Assembly (NCBI RefSeq): GCF_006476605.1
Contig: NZ_ML636800.1
Coordinates: 372,001-436,000 of the forward strand
Direction of reading: 5' to 3'
DNA from: Brucella gallinifaecis
GTDB taxonomy: Bacteria; Pseudomonadota; Alphaproteobacteria; Rhizobiales; Rhizobiaceae
Length of the DNA stretch: 64,000 bases
Within the stretch, counting starts at the first letter, position 1, and the number at the start of each line of letters is the position of its first letter. The position numbers and the translations under genes are program-made. This document shows positions 37,187 through 46,779 of this stretch, piece by piece. The notes beneath the pieces were generated by a model. The model did not search any database, was not told the DNA's origin, and saw only the letters and a list, made by a program, of their open reading frames with translations.

Positions 37187-38203
37187 TTAATTAGGTGCAG
37201 ATTCCTTGATCGCAGCAAGAAGACTGTCCACCAGATTATCACCGACAGCCGCACGGATTTCAGTGACCATAGGTGAGGTCAGTTCTTTAAACTTGTCGAC
37301 TTGCTCAGGCGCCAGTTCAATAATTTCGAGATGCTTTGCAAGCTCTGCACGTTGATCTGAGAGTGCAGCTTTCTGTGCTGCCCACTGATTTTGAACAGCA
37401 TCATCAAGCACCCCATCAACCACCGCTTTCAAATCATCAGGAAGCGCGTCATACCAAGCCTTATCCATAAGAATAAGATTGGCGAGCAGAATATGATTTG
37501 TCTCGGTCATATAGTCCTGAACTTCATAGAACTTGCCCGAAAGAATGTTGAGATATGGATTTTCCTGCCCATCAACAACACCCTGCTGAAGCCCACCATA
37601 GAGCTCCGTATAGGCCATAGGCGTAGGCGCAGCCCCCAACAGGTTCCACATTTTGATATGATAGGGGTTTTCCTGAACGCGAATACGCAGCTTCGCCTTA
37701 GCAAGATCATCGGCACTGCGAACAGGAACTTTTGATGTGGTCAGCTGACGAAAACCGGCATTGAAAAAACCTGCAAGGCGGAAACCTGCCGGCTCCATAT
37801 AATCGCGCAAACTTTCAGAGAAGTCACTTTTCAGAAGCACTTTTTTCTGCTGCTCGTCATCCTGAGGGAAAACATAAGGAATATCAAAAACAGCCAATTC
37901 TTTGACAAATGGCACCAGTGGAGAAGTACTCATAGTTGTGAGCTGAACATCACCAAGCGCAATACTCTCCGCAACCTCACGATCACCGCCGAGGGCGCCA
38001 CCGCCATAGAGCTTGGCAGCAATCCGGTTGTCGCTACGCTTGTTTATTTCGGTCTCAATAAATTCGAAAGCCTGATAAATAGGACTGTTCGGATCAGAGA
38101 CCTGCATGGAGAGAACCATATTGTAATCGGCGGCACTGGCAGCCGGAAAATGCAATAAACCGACCACGACACCAGCGAACGCCCTCGCTATCAACTTCTT
38201 CAT
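37187..38203 (-). CDS. dctP: TRAP transporter solute-binding protein (DctP family)
   Basis: 338 aa. Signal peptide MKKLIARAFAGVVVGLLHFPAASAA. The mature part carries family landmarks: FEFIETEINKRSDNRIAAKLYGGGALGGDREVAESIALGDVQLT, the ligand-binding Arg segment AKLRIRVQENPYHIKMWNLLGA, and YTELYGGLQQGVVDGQENP. The arginine salt-bridges the ligand carboxylate in this family, so the solute should be an acid. I chose ATG 38203 at the signal peptide, with GGAGG-type bases upstream; 38257 would add 18 residues. First gene of the seven-gene operon. Confidence 0.93.
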   Translation of the reverse strand: MKKLIARAFAGVVVGLLHFPAASAADYNMVLSMQVSDPNSPIYQAFEFIETEINKRSDNRIAAKLYGGGALGGDREVAESIALGDVQLTTMSTSPLVPFVKELAVFDIPYVFPQDDEQQKKVLLKSDFSESLRDYMEPAGFRLAGFFNAGFRQLTTSKVPVRSADDLAKAKLRIRVQENPYHIKMWNLLGAAPTPMAYTELYGGLQQGVVDGQENPYLNILSGKFYEVQDYMTETNHILLANLILMDKAWYDALPDDLKAVVDGVLDDAVQNQWAAQKAALSDQRAELAKHLEIIELAPEQVDKFKELTSPMVTEIRAAVGDNLVDSLLAAIKESAPN

Positions 38204-38618
38204 AAGTACCTCCTCCAATGATCTATCACGGCAAGCCGTATCCGCCCGCTCAAACACAATGAAAGCCGACCGGCCACATTGTAAAACACCTTACTCAGCC
38301 TGTTATCAGGCATTACCTCGTGAAGAATGCGCAGGTGTTACGCTCCAGAATACACCGCAGCCATCTCTCCCTCTGGCAATAATGCCAATTAACCCGAACT
38401 AACATGTCAGTCAACTCTTAAGCAGATATTACAATATTTCAGGATGATTATCAGAAGGATGCCAGCTTGACGAGAACAGGATTTTTGATAGGAAAACAAA
38501 GTAGATAGCTTGCAAAGAAGTCCATCTCATTGTTAACATATATCTGACATGTCATAAATCGGAATGATCGAGAATCACACCCACTTCACGATTTCCGAAT
38601 AAGGGGAAGTGCCTGCTC
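38204..38618. promoter_or_regulatory. Divergent control region with candidate FadR-type operators
   Basis: Between dctP and its divergent FadR regulator. A perfect palindrome TGACATGTCA sits at 38545-38554 (within ATCTGACATGTCATAAAT), and a partial copy AACATGTCAG lies at 38401-38410. Paired sites flanking two divergent promoters would suit autoregulation plus operon control. Confidence 0.5.
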
Positions 38619-39338
38619 GTGACACATAGAGCCAATGCAGATCAGCATATATCCTTTCCGGCAGCTACCGATTTACGGGAGCAAATGCTGAAGGATGCAG
38701 CTTATGAGCGTGTTGAAGCGCTGCTGAACGAGGGGGCACTCAAGCCAGGGCAGCTTGTATCCCAACGCGAACTCGTTTCCATGACAGGAACCACACTTGG
38801 TTCGATCCGGGAGGCAATCTCCAGATTGCAGACTGAAGGTCTTCTGATAGCACTTCCTAAAAGAGGCTTAATGGTGCCCAGCATGGATGTGCAATTCGTG
38901 CGCAATGCCTATCAATTAAGGAAAGTGCTGGAACTGGGCGCAATCCGCTCGGCCATGACACATCTTGAAAAAGATGTTTTTGCCGGATGGATCCGAAAAC
39001 ATGAGGAGATGCGCGATTTCACTTCGGCGCAATCCCAACAGCACGCTAACGAACTTCAGGCTCTCGACTGGACAATCCATCATAGACTAATAAGCTCCAT
39101 GCAAAACGAGCTTATTTTAAACACCTATCGGGTTAACGCGATCAAAATTCGCATGGCGGTACAGACCCGTCTGCGTGTCACGCCATTCAATGCAAAACGA
39201 GTGGCAGGTGAGCACCTTGCATTCCTGAAACCGATGTTTGAAGGAAATATCGATAAAGCCACGATAGCTCTCAATACCCATATTGAGAATTCCCTCACCC
39301 TGGCCCTCGGCGGCGAGATTACAGACAATCCAGAATAG
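38619..39338 (+). CDS. FadR/GntR-family regulator of the TRAP sugar-acid operon
   Basis: 239 aa. Winged helix-turn-helix at about 28-85 (LKPGQLVSQRELVSMTGTTLGSIREAISRLQTEGLLIALPKRGLMV) and a C-terminal FCD domain (DWTIHHRLISSMQNELILNTYRVNAIKIRM). GTG start with AAGGGGAA about 11 bases upstream, somewhat distant. Divergent from dctP, so it most likely represses the operon until the sugar acid or a metabolite binds. Confidence 0.92.
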   Translation: MTHRANADQHISFPAATDLREQMLKDAAYERVEALLNEGALKPGQLVSQRELVSMTGTTLGSIREAISRLQTEGLLIALPKRGLMVPSMDVQFVRNAYQLRKVLELGAIRSAMTHLEKDVFAGWIRKHEEMRDFTSAQSQQHANELQALDWTIHHRLISSMQNELILNTYRVNAIKIRMAVQTRLRVTPFNAKRVAGEHLAFLKPMFEGNIDKATIALNTHIENSLTLALGGEITDNPE

Positions 39339-39365
39339 ACAAGGCTCGCCTACCTTGAGCTTATA

Positions 39366-39395
39366 TTAAAACAGCCGCCCTTAGAGGCGGCTGTT
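39366..39395 (-). terminator. Terminator between regulator and BA14K gene
   Basis: AACAGCCGCC (39370-39379) pairs with GGCGGCTGTT (39386-39395), 6-base loop. On the reverse strand it is followed by TTAATAT, so it best serves the BA14K gene; it may also stop the regulator transcript. Confidence 0.65.
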
Positions 39396-39415
39396 ACTAC
39401 GAAAAGTCAGCAATA

Positions 39416-39940
39416 TCAGTATGGCGAATAGCACTGCTGGCGTGGGCCATTATACGGCTGAAATGTGTTATCCGACGCACGATAAGACTTGTATCGGTTA
39501 TAACACCACTGAACATGGTTGTTGTTCTGGCGATATACTGGTCGAGGCGCAGGCTGCGACGTAATTGCGCCACCGAGGATCGCCCCAGCGCCAAATGCGG
39601 CAAGCGGATACCACCAGCCATCATTATGACGGCGATAGCCCTGACGATAATGATTATAGCCACGATGTCCATTCCAATATCCCGGACGCGGACGATTGTG
39701 ACCATTCCAGCCTGGGCGTGGACCTGGGCGATTGCCGTTCCAGCCTGGTCGTGGGCCTGGACGATGACCATTCCAGTTCCCATGCCGGCGTCCACGATCA
39801 TCACGAACGTTCTGCACATTATCCATGCCGATAACTTGTGCGGCAGGCAGGACCGGAGCCGCAGAGACAGGCGCCATTGCACCAATCATAAAAGTCGCGC
39901 CAACCAGGCTAACCATTATTCTCTTAAAACTATTGCTCAT
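39416..39940 (-). CDS. BA14K family protein
   Basis: 174 aa. Signal-type N-terminus ending GAMAPVSAA, then a Gly/Arg/Pro/Trp/Asn-rich stretch with about four imperfect repeats of [10 protein letters not shown]-type units (~52-95), a Gly/Ala segment ([13 protein letters not shown]) that may insert in membrane, and the C-terminal BA14K motif [33 protein letters not shown]. Start at 39940 supported by GGAG six bases upstream. BA14K proteins of Brucella are immunoreactive and linked to lectin-like binding and envelope (LPS) properties. Confidence 0.9.
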   Translation of the reverse strand: MSNSFKRIMVSLVGATFMIGAMAPVSAAPVLPAAQVIGMDNVQNVRDDRGRRHGNWNGHRPGPRPGWNGNRPGPRPGWNGHNRPRPGYWNGHRGYNHYRQGYRRHNDGWWYPLAAFGAGAILGGAITSQPAPRPVYRQNNNHVQWCYNRYKSYRASDNTFQPYNGPRQQCYSPY

Positions 39941-40203
39941 CTTGTTCTCCAGTTCAACTGCATACACCATAGCCATTGCCACATGAACATGCGCTGAATG
40001 ATTGTAATAAATCCAGTCTTTTTAGCCCGGCAATAACAACCAGCCGAATTATTCCATAAAGCACGTCAGAACTTTCAACCCGTTTTTGAAAAAACCTTTA
40101 TGATACATAATCCTGCAACATACCGGGCTGATCTGGTGCAGGCAAAAACAGAGGCATTTTGACATCTGGCGGCAATGTGAAAAAAACGCCATACGCTGTT
40201 ACC

Positions 40204-40980
40204 ATGAATGATAACTCTGCGTCCTACAATTTTGTTCCCAATGATGAGCCAAATCGAACAACAAACCATATTTCAACCGTAGCACCGCTCTTTCTGCCAC
40301 GATCAGAAGATCAGCAGCCGGTTGAATGGCTTATCGCCGAAGGAATAACAGACTATAAATTCGCACTTGCCTTCATGGAAGAGCGGGTACAGGCTATTCG
40401 TGAAGGTACAGCCAATGAGCTTGTATGGCTTGTCGAACATCCACCACTCTACACAGCAGGCACCAGCGCTCACGCTCAAGACTTACTGACGCCCGACCGG
40501 TTTCCGGTTTACAATACCGGACGCGGCGGTGAATACACCTATCACGGCCCCGGTCAACGGGTAGCTTATATCATGCTCGATCTGAAACGGCGTCGCGAAG
40601 ACGTTCGTGCATTTGTCAGTGCGCTTGAACAATGGATCATTGAGACGCTCGCACAGTTTAATATCAAGGGTGAACGCCGTGCAGATCGCGTTGGTGTATG
40701 GGTTGCGCGCCCGGAAAAGCCTGTCCTAGCCAATGGCCAGATATGCGAAGACAAAATTGCAGCCATCGGTATTCGCCTGCGGCGCTGGGTCAGCTTTCAT
40801 GGCATTGCCATTAATGTCGAACCGGAGCTTGAACATTTTGGCGGTATCGTACCATGTGGCATCGCAGAATATGGCGTAACCAGCCTTGTCGATCTTGGTC
40901 TGCCCATAACGATGGGCGACGTCGATGTTGCGCTCGGTAAAGCCTTTGAAAGCGTTTTTGGGCCACGCCAGATTATATAA
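40204..40980 (+). CDS. lipB: Octanoyl-[acyl-carrier-protein] transferase
   Basis: 258 aa from ATG 40204. Transfers octanoate from acyl carrier protein to lipoyl domains, the first step of lipoate synthesis. Family motifs: [21 protein letters not shown], the Lys of [24 protein letters not shown], and the catalytic Cys in [16 protein letters not shown]. The N-terminal ~35 residues before [18 protein letters not shown] are variable; a TTG start at 40159 is also open, so the start is uncertain. Its stop abuts that of the convergent EamA gene. Confidence 0.95.
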   Translation: MNDNSASYNFVPNDEPNRTTNHISTVAPLFLPRSEDQQPVEWLIAEGITDYKFALAFMEERVQAIREGTANELVWLVEHPPLYTAGTSAHAQDLLTPDRFPVYNTGRGGEYTYHGPGQRVAYIMLDLKRRREDVRAFVSALEQWIIETLAQFNIKGERRADRVGVWVARPEKPVLANGQICEDKIAAIGIRLRRWVSFHGIAINVEPELEHFGGIVPCGIAEYGVTSLVDLGLPITMGDVDVALGKAFESVFGPRQII

Positions 40981-41913
40981 TCAAGTAGTTTTTATGCGCC
41001 GTTCGCGCATAAAAACATAAAATCCTGAGCCCACAATAATAAAAATACCGAACCATTTGGATGGCGTTGGAAAATCACCAAACACAATCAGTCCAACCAG
41101 AACTGCGTTAACAATTTCCAGATATTGAAATGGCGCCAGCATGGAGGCCGGTGCAAGCTTGAAAGCCTGCACAACGAGCAGATGACTGACCGTGCCAATT
41201 GTACCAAGCAAAAGCAGCAATAACCAGGGCTGAAGATTGTTTGGAAGCGCGAAGCCCAGATCTTCAATACCTGCAACGGTGCCAAAAATCATAAAGAGTC
41301 CCGCAATAAGCGATCCGCCAATACCCGCATAGAACTGCATGACGACAGGACCTTCCTTCGCACCATATTTACGGTTCAAAATCAGATAGATCGCAAAAGT
41401 AACCGCAGTCGCCAGAGGCAACAGCGATACAGCACCAAAAATCTCGAAACTTGGCTGAATAACGATCATGGTTCCAATCAAGCCAATGCCAACCGCGCTG
41501 AACCTTCGCCAGCCAACCTTCTCTTTGAGAAAAACTGCTGATAGCAATGTGAGGATCAATGGTTCAGCAAAGAACACGGCCATGGCATCGGCCAAAGGCA
41601 TATATTTGACAGCCGTGAAAAAACACGTGCCTCCAAAGCCCATCAGCACGCCGCGCACAAGATTGCCCGTCAGATGGGTGGTGCGCAAAGCACTCATGCC
41701 ACCCATGGCTACCAGAATGGCAAACATCAAGCCTGATTGAATAAAAAAGCGCATGAAAGTCACGGTGGCCGGAGGCATATTATCCATCATGGCAAGCCAC
41801 TTGCCGATGGCGTCCATAAGCGGCAACAAAAGCACCGAAAGCACCATGATCGCCATGCCTTTTACATGCGCTTCTGTGCCACCTGCCGCCCTGCTTTGCA
41901 TCTTGCCACTCAC
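40981..41913 (-). CDS. DMT superfamily transporter (EamA domains)
   Basis: 310 aa, ten hydrophobic segments in two EamA repeats. Landmarks: MPPATVTFMRFFIQSG, MPLADAMAVFFAEPLILTLLSAVFLKEKVGWRRFSAVGIGLIGTMIVIQP in repeat one, APFQYLEIVNAVLVGLIVFGDFPTPSKWFGIFIIVGSG in repeat two. Probably an exporter of a small metabolite; substrate unknown. The gene ends against lipB with no base between the two stop codons. Confidence 0.9.
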   Translation of the reverse strand: MSGKMQSRAAGGTEAHVKGMAIMVLSVLLLPLMDAIGKWLAMMDNMPPATVTFMRFFIQSGLMFAILVAMGGMSALRTTHLTGNLVRGVLMGFGGTCFFTAVKYMPLADAMAVFFAEPLILTLLSAVFLKEKVGWRRFSAVGIGLIGTMIVIQPSFEIFGAVSLLPLATAVTFAIYLILNRKYGAKEGPVVMQFYAGIGGSLIAGLFMIFGTVAGIEDLGFALPNNLQPWLLLLLLGTIGTVSHLLVVQAFKLAPASMLAPFQYLEIVNAVLVGLIVFGDFPTPSKWFGIFIIVGSGFYVFMRERRIKTT

Positions 41914-42196
41914 GATTTTATCACTCCTGTTGCGCTTACGCGAATGACGGGCGAGTTTCCATCCTAATTCGTCTGTGAAAGCGCAACAGTTTGACTTTCA
42001 TCGGATTTCTGATGCAATTTGGTTTCGCTACGCGCAAAACCATTTGATAACTTCAATCAAAAGCAGAACGTAAGGCGAACTTGTTCGCATTACGGGCACT
42101 CCCGTGCCATTATCTATGTGATTCGCAGATATGGATTTGGTGCCGTTCACAGGGGGCGGCCCTTCAGGTTTGTCACAGAAAGCTTTTCGGACAAAG

Positions 42197-44338
42197 ATGG
42201 ACGATAACAACGATCTCTTTTCCAGAGTAGTCAGCAATGCCCGTGAACGGCAAATTGAGCGTCAGCCAGAACAGGCCCACGCACCACAACCTGTTGTGCA
42301 AGCGGTCACACCCTCATCTGCGCCAAAAACAATGCCAGAACCTGCGCCAGAACCTGCGCCAAAACCTGCGCCTGCCACAACAAAAATGCCGCCGGCTTCA
42401 TCAGGCGGTGATGATTACAATGCCTCTTCTATCCGCGTACTCGAAGGTCTTGAGCCAGTGCGCCTGCGCCCGGGCATGTATATTGGCGGCACGGACGAAA
42501 AAGCGCTGCATCACCTTTTTGCAGAAGTCATCGATAACTCGATGGACGAAGCCGTTGCGGGCCATGCGAATTTTATAGAGGTCAGCCTTGATGCAGAAGG
42601 CTTTCTGAGTGTCAGCGACAATGGCCGTGGTATTCCGGTGGACGAGCACCCGCAGGTGCCCGGCAAATCAACACTTGAAGTGATCATGACCAAACTGCAT
42701 GCCGGCGGCAAGTTCGACGGCAAAGCCTATGAGACATCCGGCGGTCTGCACGGTGTCGGTGTGTCCGTGGTCAATGCTCTTTCCGATGTTTTAGAGGTGG
42801 AAGTCGCCCGTAATCGCCGCTTGTATCGCCAGCGTTTTTCGCGCGGCATTCCGCAAGGCGGTCTCGAAGACGTGGGCGAAGTGCATAATCGTCGTGGTAC
42901 GCGCGTTCGTTTTCACCCGGACCCGGATATTTTCGGAAAAGCAGCCCATTTCGACCCTCACCGTCTCTACCGGATGGCACGTTCAAAAGCCTATCTGTTC
43001 GGCGGTGTTGAAATTCGATGGAATTGCGATCCATCACTCCTTGATCCAAAGAAAGAAACACCTGAAAAGGCGGTTTTTCATTTCCCCGGCGGTTTGAAAG
43101 ATTATCTCTCTGCTTCCCTTGGAAAAGAACATCAGGTTACGCGTGAGATTTTCTCAGGCCGCACCGAGAAACAAGGCGGACATGGCGCTGTTGAGTGGGC
43201 GGTGTCGTGGTATGGTGGCGACGGTTTCGTCAATTCCTATTGTAATACAATTCCGACCGGCGACGGCGGCACCCATGAAGCAGGCCTTCGTATTGCACTG
43301 ACGCGCGGTCTCAAGGCCTATGCCGAACTGACAAATAACAAACGCGCTTCAATCATCACAACAGATGATGTGATGATTTCTGCCGCAGCCATGATGTCCG
43401 TCTTTATCCGCGAACCGGAATTTGTCGGCCAGACCAAAGACAAGCTTGCAACGGTTGAAGCGCAGCGCATTGTGGAAAATGTCATCCGTGATCCTTTTGA
43501 TCACTGGCTTGCAGCCTCGCCACAGGAGGCGTCACGCCTGCTCGACTGGGTTATTGATCGTGCAGAAGAGCGTCTTCGCCGCCGTCAGGAAAAAGAGACA
43601 GTCCGTAAAAGCGCAACGCGCAAATTGCGACTTCCGGGCAAGCTTGCCGACTGTACACAGAATGCAGCAGCGGGTGCTGAACTGTTTATCGTGGAAGGTG
43701 ATTCCGCTGGCGGCTCTGCCAAGCAAGCACGCAACCGTTCCAATCAGGCGATCCTGCCACTACGCGGCAAGATTCTCAATGTTGCCAGTGCTGGCCGCGA
43801 AAAGCTGACCGCGAACCAGCAGATTGCCGATCTCGTGCAGGCACTGGGTGCAGGCACACGCAAGAATTATCGCGAGGATGACCTGCGTTATGACCGCGTT
43901 ATCGTCATGACAGATGCGGACGTTGACGGTGCGCATATTGCATCATTGCTTATTACATTCTTCTATCAGGAAATGCCTGACCTGATCCGCAACGGTCATC
44001 TTTATCTGGCTGTTCCGCCGCTTTACCGCCTTAGCCAGGGCGGAAAGGTCGCTTATGCCCGTGATGACGCGCACAAGGATGAGTTACTTCGCACCATGTT
44101 TACCGGACGCGGCAAGATTGAAATCGGGCGTTTCAAAGGCCTTGGCGAAATGCGTGCAGAACAGCTCAAAGAAACGACAATGGACCCGAAGAAACGCACA
44201 CTTCTGCGTGTTCATGTCGATGAAGATTATATTGATGAGACGCGCAGCACTGTAGATGATCTGATGGGTACAAAGCCGGAAGCCCGCTTCCGCTTCATTC
44301 AGGATCGCGCAGCATTCGTGGAAGAGCTGGATATTTAG
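42197..44338 (+). CDS. parE: DNA topoisomerase IV subunit B
   Basis: 713 aa from ATG 42197 (MDDNNDLFSRVV). GHKL ATPase motifs: DNSMDEAVAGHA, VSDNGRGIPVDEHP and GGLHGVGVSVVNALS; TOPRIM motifs EGDSAGGSAKQARNRSNQAILP and DADVDGAHIASLL. It decatenates chromosomes together with ParC. Residues ~20-75 form a Pro/Ala-rich low-complexity linker with a 12-base DNA repeat in three copies (42335-42370, encoding PEPA/PEPA/PKPA). The open frame continues upstream to 42131, but those 22 residues look non-native. Confidence 0.96.
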   Translation: MDDNNDLFSRVVSNARERQIERQPEQAHAPQPVVQAVTPSSAPKTMPEPAPEPAPKPAPATTKMPPASSGGDDYNASSIRVLEGLEPVRLRPGMYIGGTDEKALHHLFAEVIDNSMDEAVAGHANFIEVSLDAEGFLSVSDNGRGIPVDEHPQVPGKSTLEVIMTKLHAGGKFDGKAYETSGGLHGVGVSVVNALSDVLEVEVARNRRLYRQRFSRGIPQGGLEDVGEVHNRRGTRVRFHPDPDIFGKAAHFDPHRLYRMARSKAYLFGGVEIRWNCDPSLLDPKKETPEKAVFHFPGGLKDYLSASLGKEHQVTREIFSGRTEKQGGHGAVEWAVSWYGGDGFVNSYCNTIPTGDGGTHEAGLRIALTRGLKAYAELTNNKRASIITTDDVMISAAAMMSVFIREPEFVGQTKDKLATVEAQRIVENVIRDPFDHWLAASPQEASRLLDWVIDRAEERLRRRQEKETVRKSATRKLRLPGKLADCTQNAAAGAELFIVEGDSAGGSAKQARNRSNQAILPLRGKILNVASAGREKLTANQQIADLVQALGAGTRKNYREDDLRYDRVIVMTDADVDGAHIASLLITFFYQEMPDLIRNGHLYLAVPPLYRLSQGGKVAYARDDAHKDELLRTMFTGRGKIEIGRFKGLGEMRAEQLKETTMDPKKRTLLRVHVDEDYIDETRSTVDDLMGTKPEARFRFIQDRAAFVEELDI

Positions 44339-44365
44339 GCTTTTTTGTTTTCAGAACGATTATCA

Positions 44366-44396
44366 GACGTCAGCCATTGTAGCAGCTGACGTTTTT
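44366..44396 (+). terminator. Terminator of parE
   Basis: ACGTCAGC (44367-44374) and GCTGACGT (44385-44392) with a 10-base loop, followed by TTTT. Confidence 0.75.
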
Positions 44397-44406
44397 CAAT
44401 GGGAAT

Positions 44407-44589
44407 TCAGCCTTTTACATCAATGCCAAGTTTGGTTTGAATCTCATCGATCGACTCTTTTACAAAGAAAGTCAGATCCGTGCTGAGCGTAACAATACGC
44501 GTGCCCGTGCCATAGGCATTATATGACAAAACATGGTTGAAATTGACTGCAACCCGTTCACCGCTGACATCGGTAAGCATGATCCACAT
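44407..44589 (-). CDS. Small FlbD-like protein, 60 aa
   Basis: MWIMLTDVSGERVAVNF at the start, then a central Val/Leu-rich strand and VKESIDEIQTKLGI at the end. The pattern (MI-LT-x-G-x2-x2-VN, then V-L-S/T-x10, V-ES-x-DE) matches the FlbD family of small proteins first seen in flagellar operons. GAGGAG sits eight bases before the ATG, so translation is well supported. No flagellar gene is nearby. Related small proteins are common in Rhizobiales as hypotheticals; the role is unknown. Confidence 0.7.
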   Translation of the reverse strand: MWIMLTDVSGERVAVNFNHVLSYNAYGTGTRIVTLSTDLTFFVKESIDEIQTKLGIDVKG

Positions 44590-44659
44590 TTATACTTCTC
44601 CTCTTAAAGACGATTCTTCACAAGAGGATAAGCGCATGCCTCAAAATGGCAATGATACT

Positions 44660-45250
44660 TTATAAATCGGCACGCATCCTGACCTTATCAACGCAGCCGC
44701 CGAAACTCGCAGACCACTCTTTACTACGCTCATAAATACGAAAGCCCAGCTTCTCATAAAGTCTGATTGCCCGAAGATTATCGGCATGGGTGCCGATTTG
44801 CACATTCGTAAAACCATTCAGAAAAACCTGTGCCATCAATGCATCAAGCAATGCACAACCCAGTCCCTGTCCGTGATAATCAGGATCGACCCAGAGATCG
44901 GAAATATAATTGGATTGCGGAATATATGCACCCCAGCCGCAAATCTGCCCTCTTCGCTCTATCAGCAAAATGCCAGCGGCATTCTCTTGCAAATCACGAA
45001 GGAATTTAGCCTCGAGTGCCAAGCTGCTTTCATTCGTAAGTATGATTTCACGCGCTGCAGTTTGCCATGCACGAACGGCCAATTCAGCCATAAAAACAAA
45101 TTCGCCGGGTATGGAGCTTTGTGCGTCCACCTGGACGCACAAAGGTCGCTCTGATTGTTTATATTCTGGCTTCGATCCTTCTGAAAATCGATCCCGATTT
45201 TCGGATCGGAGCCGGACCCGGCGAATAAGAACTTCAGATTTTACCACCAC
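44660..45250 (-). CDS. GNAT-family N-acetyltransferase with a repeat-derived N-terminal segment
   Basis: The acetyl-CoA-binding core is clear: [28 protein letters not shown], then [27 protein letters not shown]. The frame as written is 196 aa and starts 10 bases inside the gatA end. It opens EVLIRRVR, a usual GNAT start, then runs for ~40 residues through palindromic repeat DNA (45117-45205) before resuming a GNAT-like helix ([16 protein letters not shown]). Either the repeat inserted in frame, or the real start is ATG 45091 (143 aa). Substrate unknown. It is downstream of gatCA on the same strand. Confidence 0.8.
   Translation of the reverse strand: MVVKSEVLIRRVRLRSENRDRFSEGSKPEYKQSERPLCVQVDAQSSIPGEFVFMAELAVRAWQTAAREIILTNESSLALEAKFLRDLQENAAGILLIERRGQICGWGAYIPQSNYISDLWVDPDYHGQGLGCALLDALMAQVFLNGFTNVQIGTHADNLRAIRLYEKLGFRIYERSKEWSASFGGCVDKVRMRADL
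45117..45205. repeat. Palindromic repeat pair inside the GNAT frame
   Basis: First unit: CTTTGTGCGTCCA and TGGACGCACAAAG with two bases between (45117-45144). Second unit: GAAAATCG ... CGATTTTC with flanks (about 45179-45204). Both look like the dispersed palindromic repeats of Brucellaceae. They lie between the end of gatA and the conserved GNAT core. Confidence 0.7.
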
Positions 45251-46722
45251 TTTTTCGGGGTAAAACGTCCGGCGGCCTGTTCGATTGCGCTGGCTGCCTG
45301 GAACAAAGTTTCTTCCTCAAACGGGCGGCCAATCAATTGCAAGCCAAGCGGCAGCCCCTGATCATTGAGGCCAGCGGGGACAGCAATACCCGGCAGACCT
45401 GCCATATTGAGTGTAATGGTGAAAATGTCATTGAGGTACATCTTGACCGGATCATTCGCGAGTTCCTTGTCGCCAATGCTGAACGCGGCCGAAGGCGTAA
45501 CAGGCGTCAGGATTGCATCAACACCGCTTGCAAAGACATTTTCAAAGTCTTTCTTGATCAGTGTGCGAACCTTCTGTGCGCGAAGATAATAAGCATCGTA
45601 ATAACCAGCCGACAGAACATAGGTTCCGGTCAGAATACGACGCTTCACTTCCTTGCCAAAGCCAGCAGCACGGCTTTGCTCATACATATCGGCAATGTCT
45701 TTACCCGGTACGCGCAAACCATAACGTACACCGTCATAACGGGCGAGATTGGACGAAGCTTCCGCAGGCGCTACGATGTAATAGGCAGCAAGCGCATATT
45801 TTGTGTGTGGCAGCGAAACATCGACAATTTCTGCACCCGCATCCTTAAGATACTGAATGCCCTTCTGCCAGAGTGCTTCGATTTCTTCCGGCATGCCATC
45901 AATACGATATTCATTCGGAATACCGATCTTGAGACCTTTTAGCGACTTGCCGATTGCAGCTTCATAATCCGGCACAGGCAAATCAACTGAAGTTGTATCT
46001 TTCAAATCAACAGATGCCATGGACTTGAGCAAAATTGCAGCGTCCCGCACGTCACGCGCAATCGGTCCGGCCTGATCCAGTGATGATGCATAAGCAACAA
46101 CACCCCAGCGTGAGACCCGGCCATAGGTTGGCTTGATGCCGACAGTGCCGGTAAAGGCTGCTGGCTGACGGATCGAACCACCCGTATCAGAAGCTGTCGC
46201 GCCCGCGCAAAGATGTGCTGCAACCGCAGCTGAGGAACCACCTGAAGAGCCACCCGGCACCAGATCGACATCTGAGCCGTTTGCACGCCACGGGTTCTTC
46301 ACCGGGCCGTAATAGGAACTTTCGTTGGACGAACCCATGGCGAATTCATCCATATTGAGCTTGCCCAGCATGACAGCGCCGTCCGCCCAGAGATTGGACG
46401 TAACCGTTGATTCATATTCTGGCTTGAAGCCGTCAAGAATATGCGAGCAAGCCTGGGTGTGAACACCCTTGGTCGCAAACAGGTCTTTTACGCCAAGCGG
46501 AATGCCTTCAAGCGCACCGGCTTTGCCTTCTGCAATACGGACATCAGAAGCTTTTGCCATTTCGCGTGCCTTTTCAGGCGTGACCGCGACATAGGCATTG
46601 AGCTTGTCATTGGCGGAATCAATGGCCTCAATATAGGCTTCTGTCAGTTCGGTCGCGCTAAAGGCTTTAGCTCTCAGCTTGTCTCGCGCTTCGGCAATTG
46701 TCAGTGCGGTCAGTTCGCTCAT
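45241..46722 (-). CDS. gatA: Asp-tRNA(Asn)/Glu-tRNA(Gln) amidotransferase subunit A
   Basis: 493 aa, identical in length to Brucella GatA. Amidase signature with catalytic Lys79 (GVKDLF), Ser159 (PGGSSGGS) and Ser183 (DTGGSIRQP). It releases ammonia from glutamine to amidate mischarged Glu-tRNA(Gln) and/or Asp-tRNA(Asn). The ATG runs give three possible starts (46728 TTG, 46725, 46722); [15 protein letters not shown] at 46722 is the family form. It lies 57 bases downstream of gatC; gatB is not in the window. Confidence 0.97.
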   Translation of the reverse strand: MSELTALTIAEARDKLRAKAFSATELTEAYIEAIDSANDKLNAYVAVTPEKAREMAKASDVRIAEGKAGALEGIPLGVKDLFATKGVHTQACSHILDGFKPEYESTVTSNLWADGAVMLGKLNMDEFAMGSSNESSYYGPVKNPWRANGSDVDLVPGGSSGGSSAAVAAHLCAGATASDTGGSIRQPAAFTGTVGIKPTYGRVSRWGVVAYASSLDQAGPIARDVRDAAILLKSMASVDLKDTTSVDLPVPDYEAAIGKSLKGLKIGIPNEYRIDGMPEEIEALWQKGIQYLKDAGAEIVDVSLPHTKYALAAYYIVAPAEASSNLARYDGVRYGLRVPGKDIADMYEQSRAAGFGKEVKRRILTGTYVLSAGYYDAYYLRAQKVRTLIKKDFENVFASGVDAILTPVTPSAAFSIGDKELANDPVKMYLNDIFTITLNMAGLPGIAVPAGLNDQGLPLGLQLIGRPFEEETLFQAASAIEQAAGRFTPKKWW

Positions 46723-46779
46723 CATCAAATCCTGTCAGTAACGCCGTAGCCGGCGCTTTCGTGGTAAATATTAAAAGTC

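Noticed and set aside
39640-39800. CRISPR-like repeats in the 39.7 kb region
   Set aside because: The repeats are coding, encode Gly-Arg-Pro-Trp units of BA14K, are imperfect, and lack spacers of even length.
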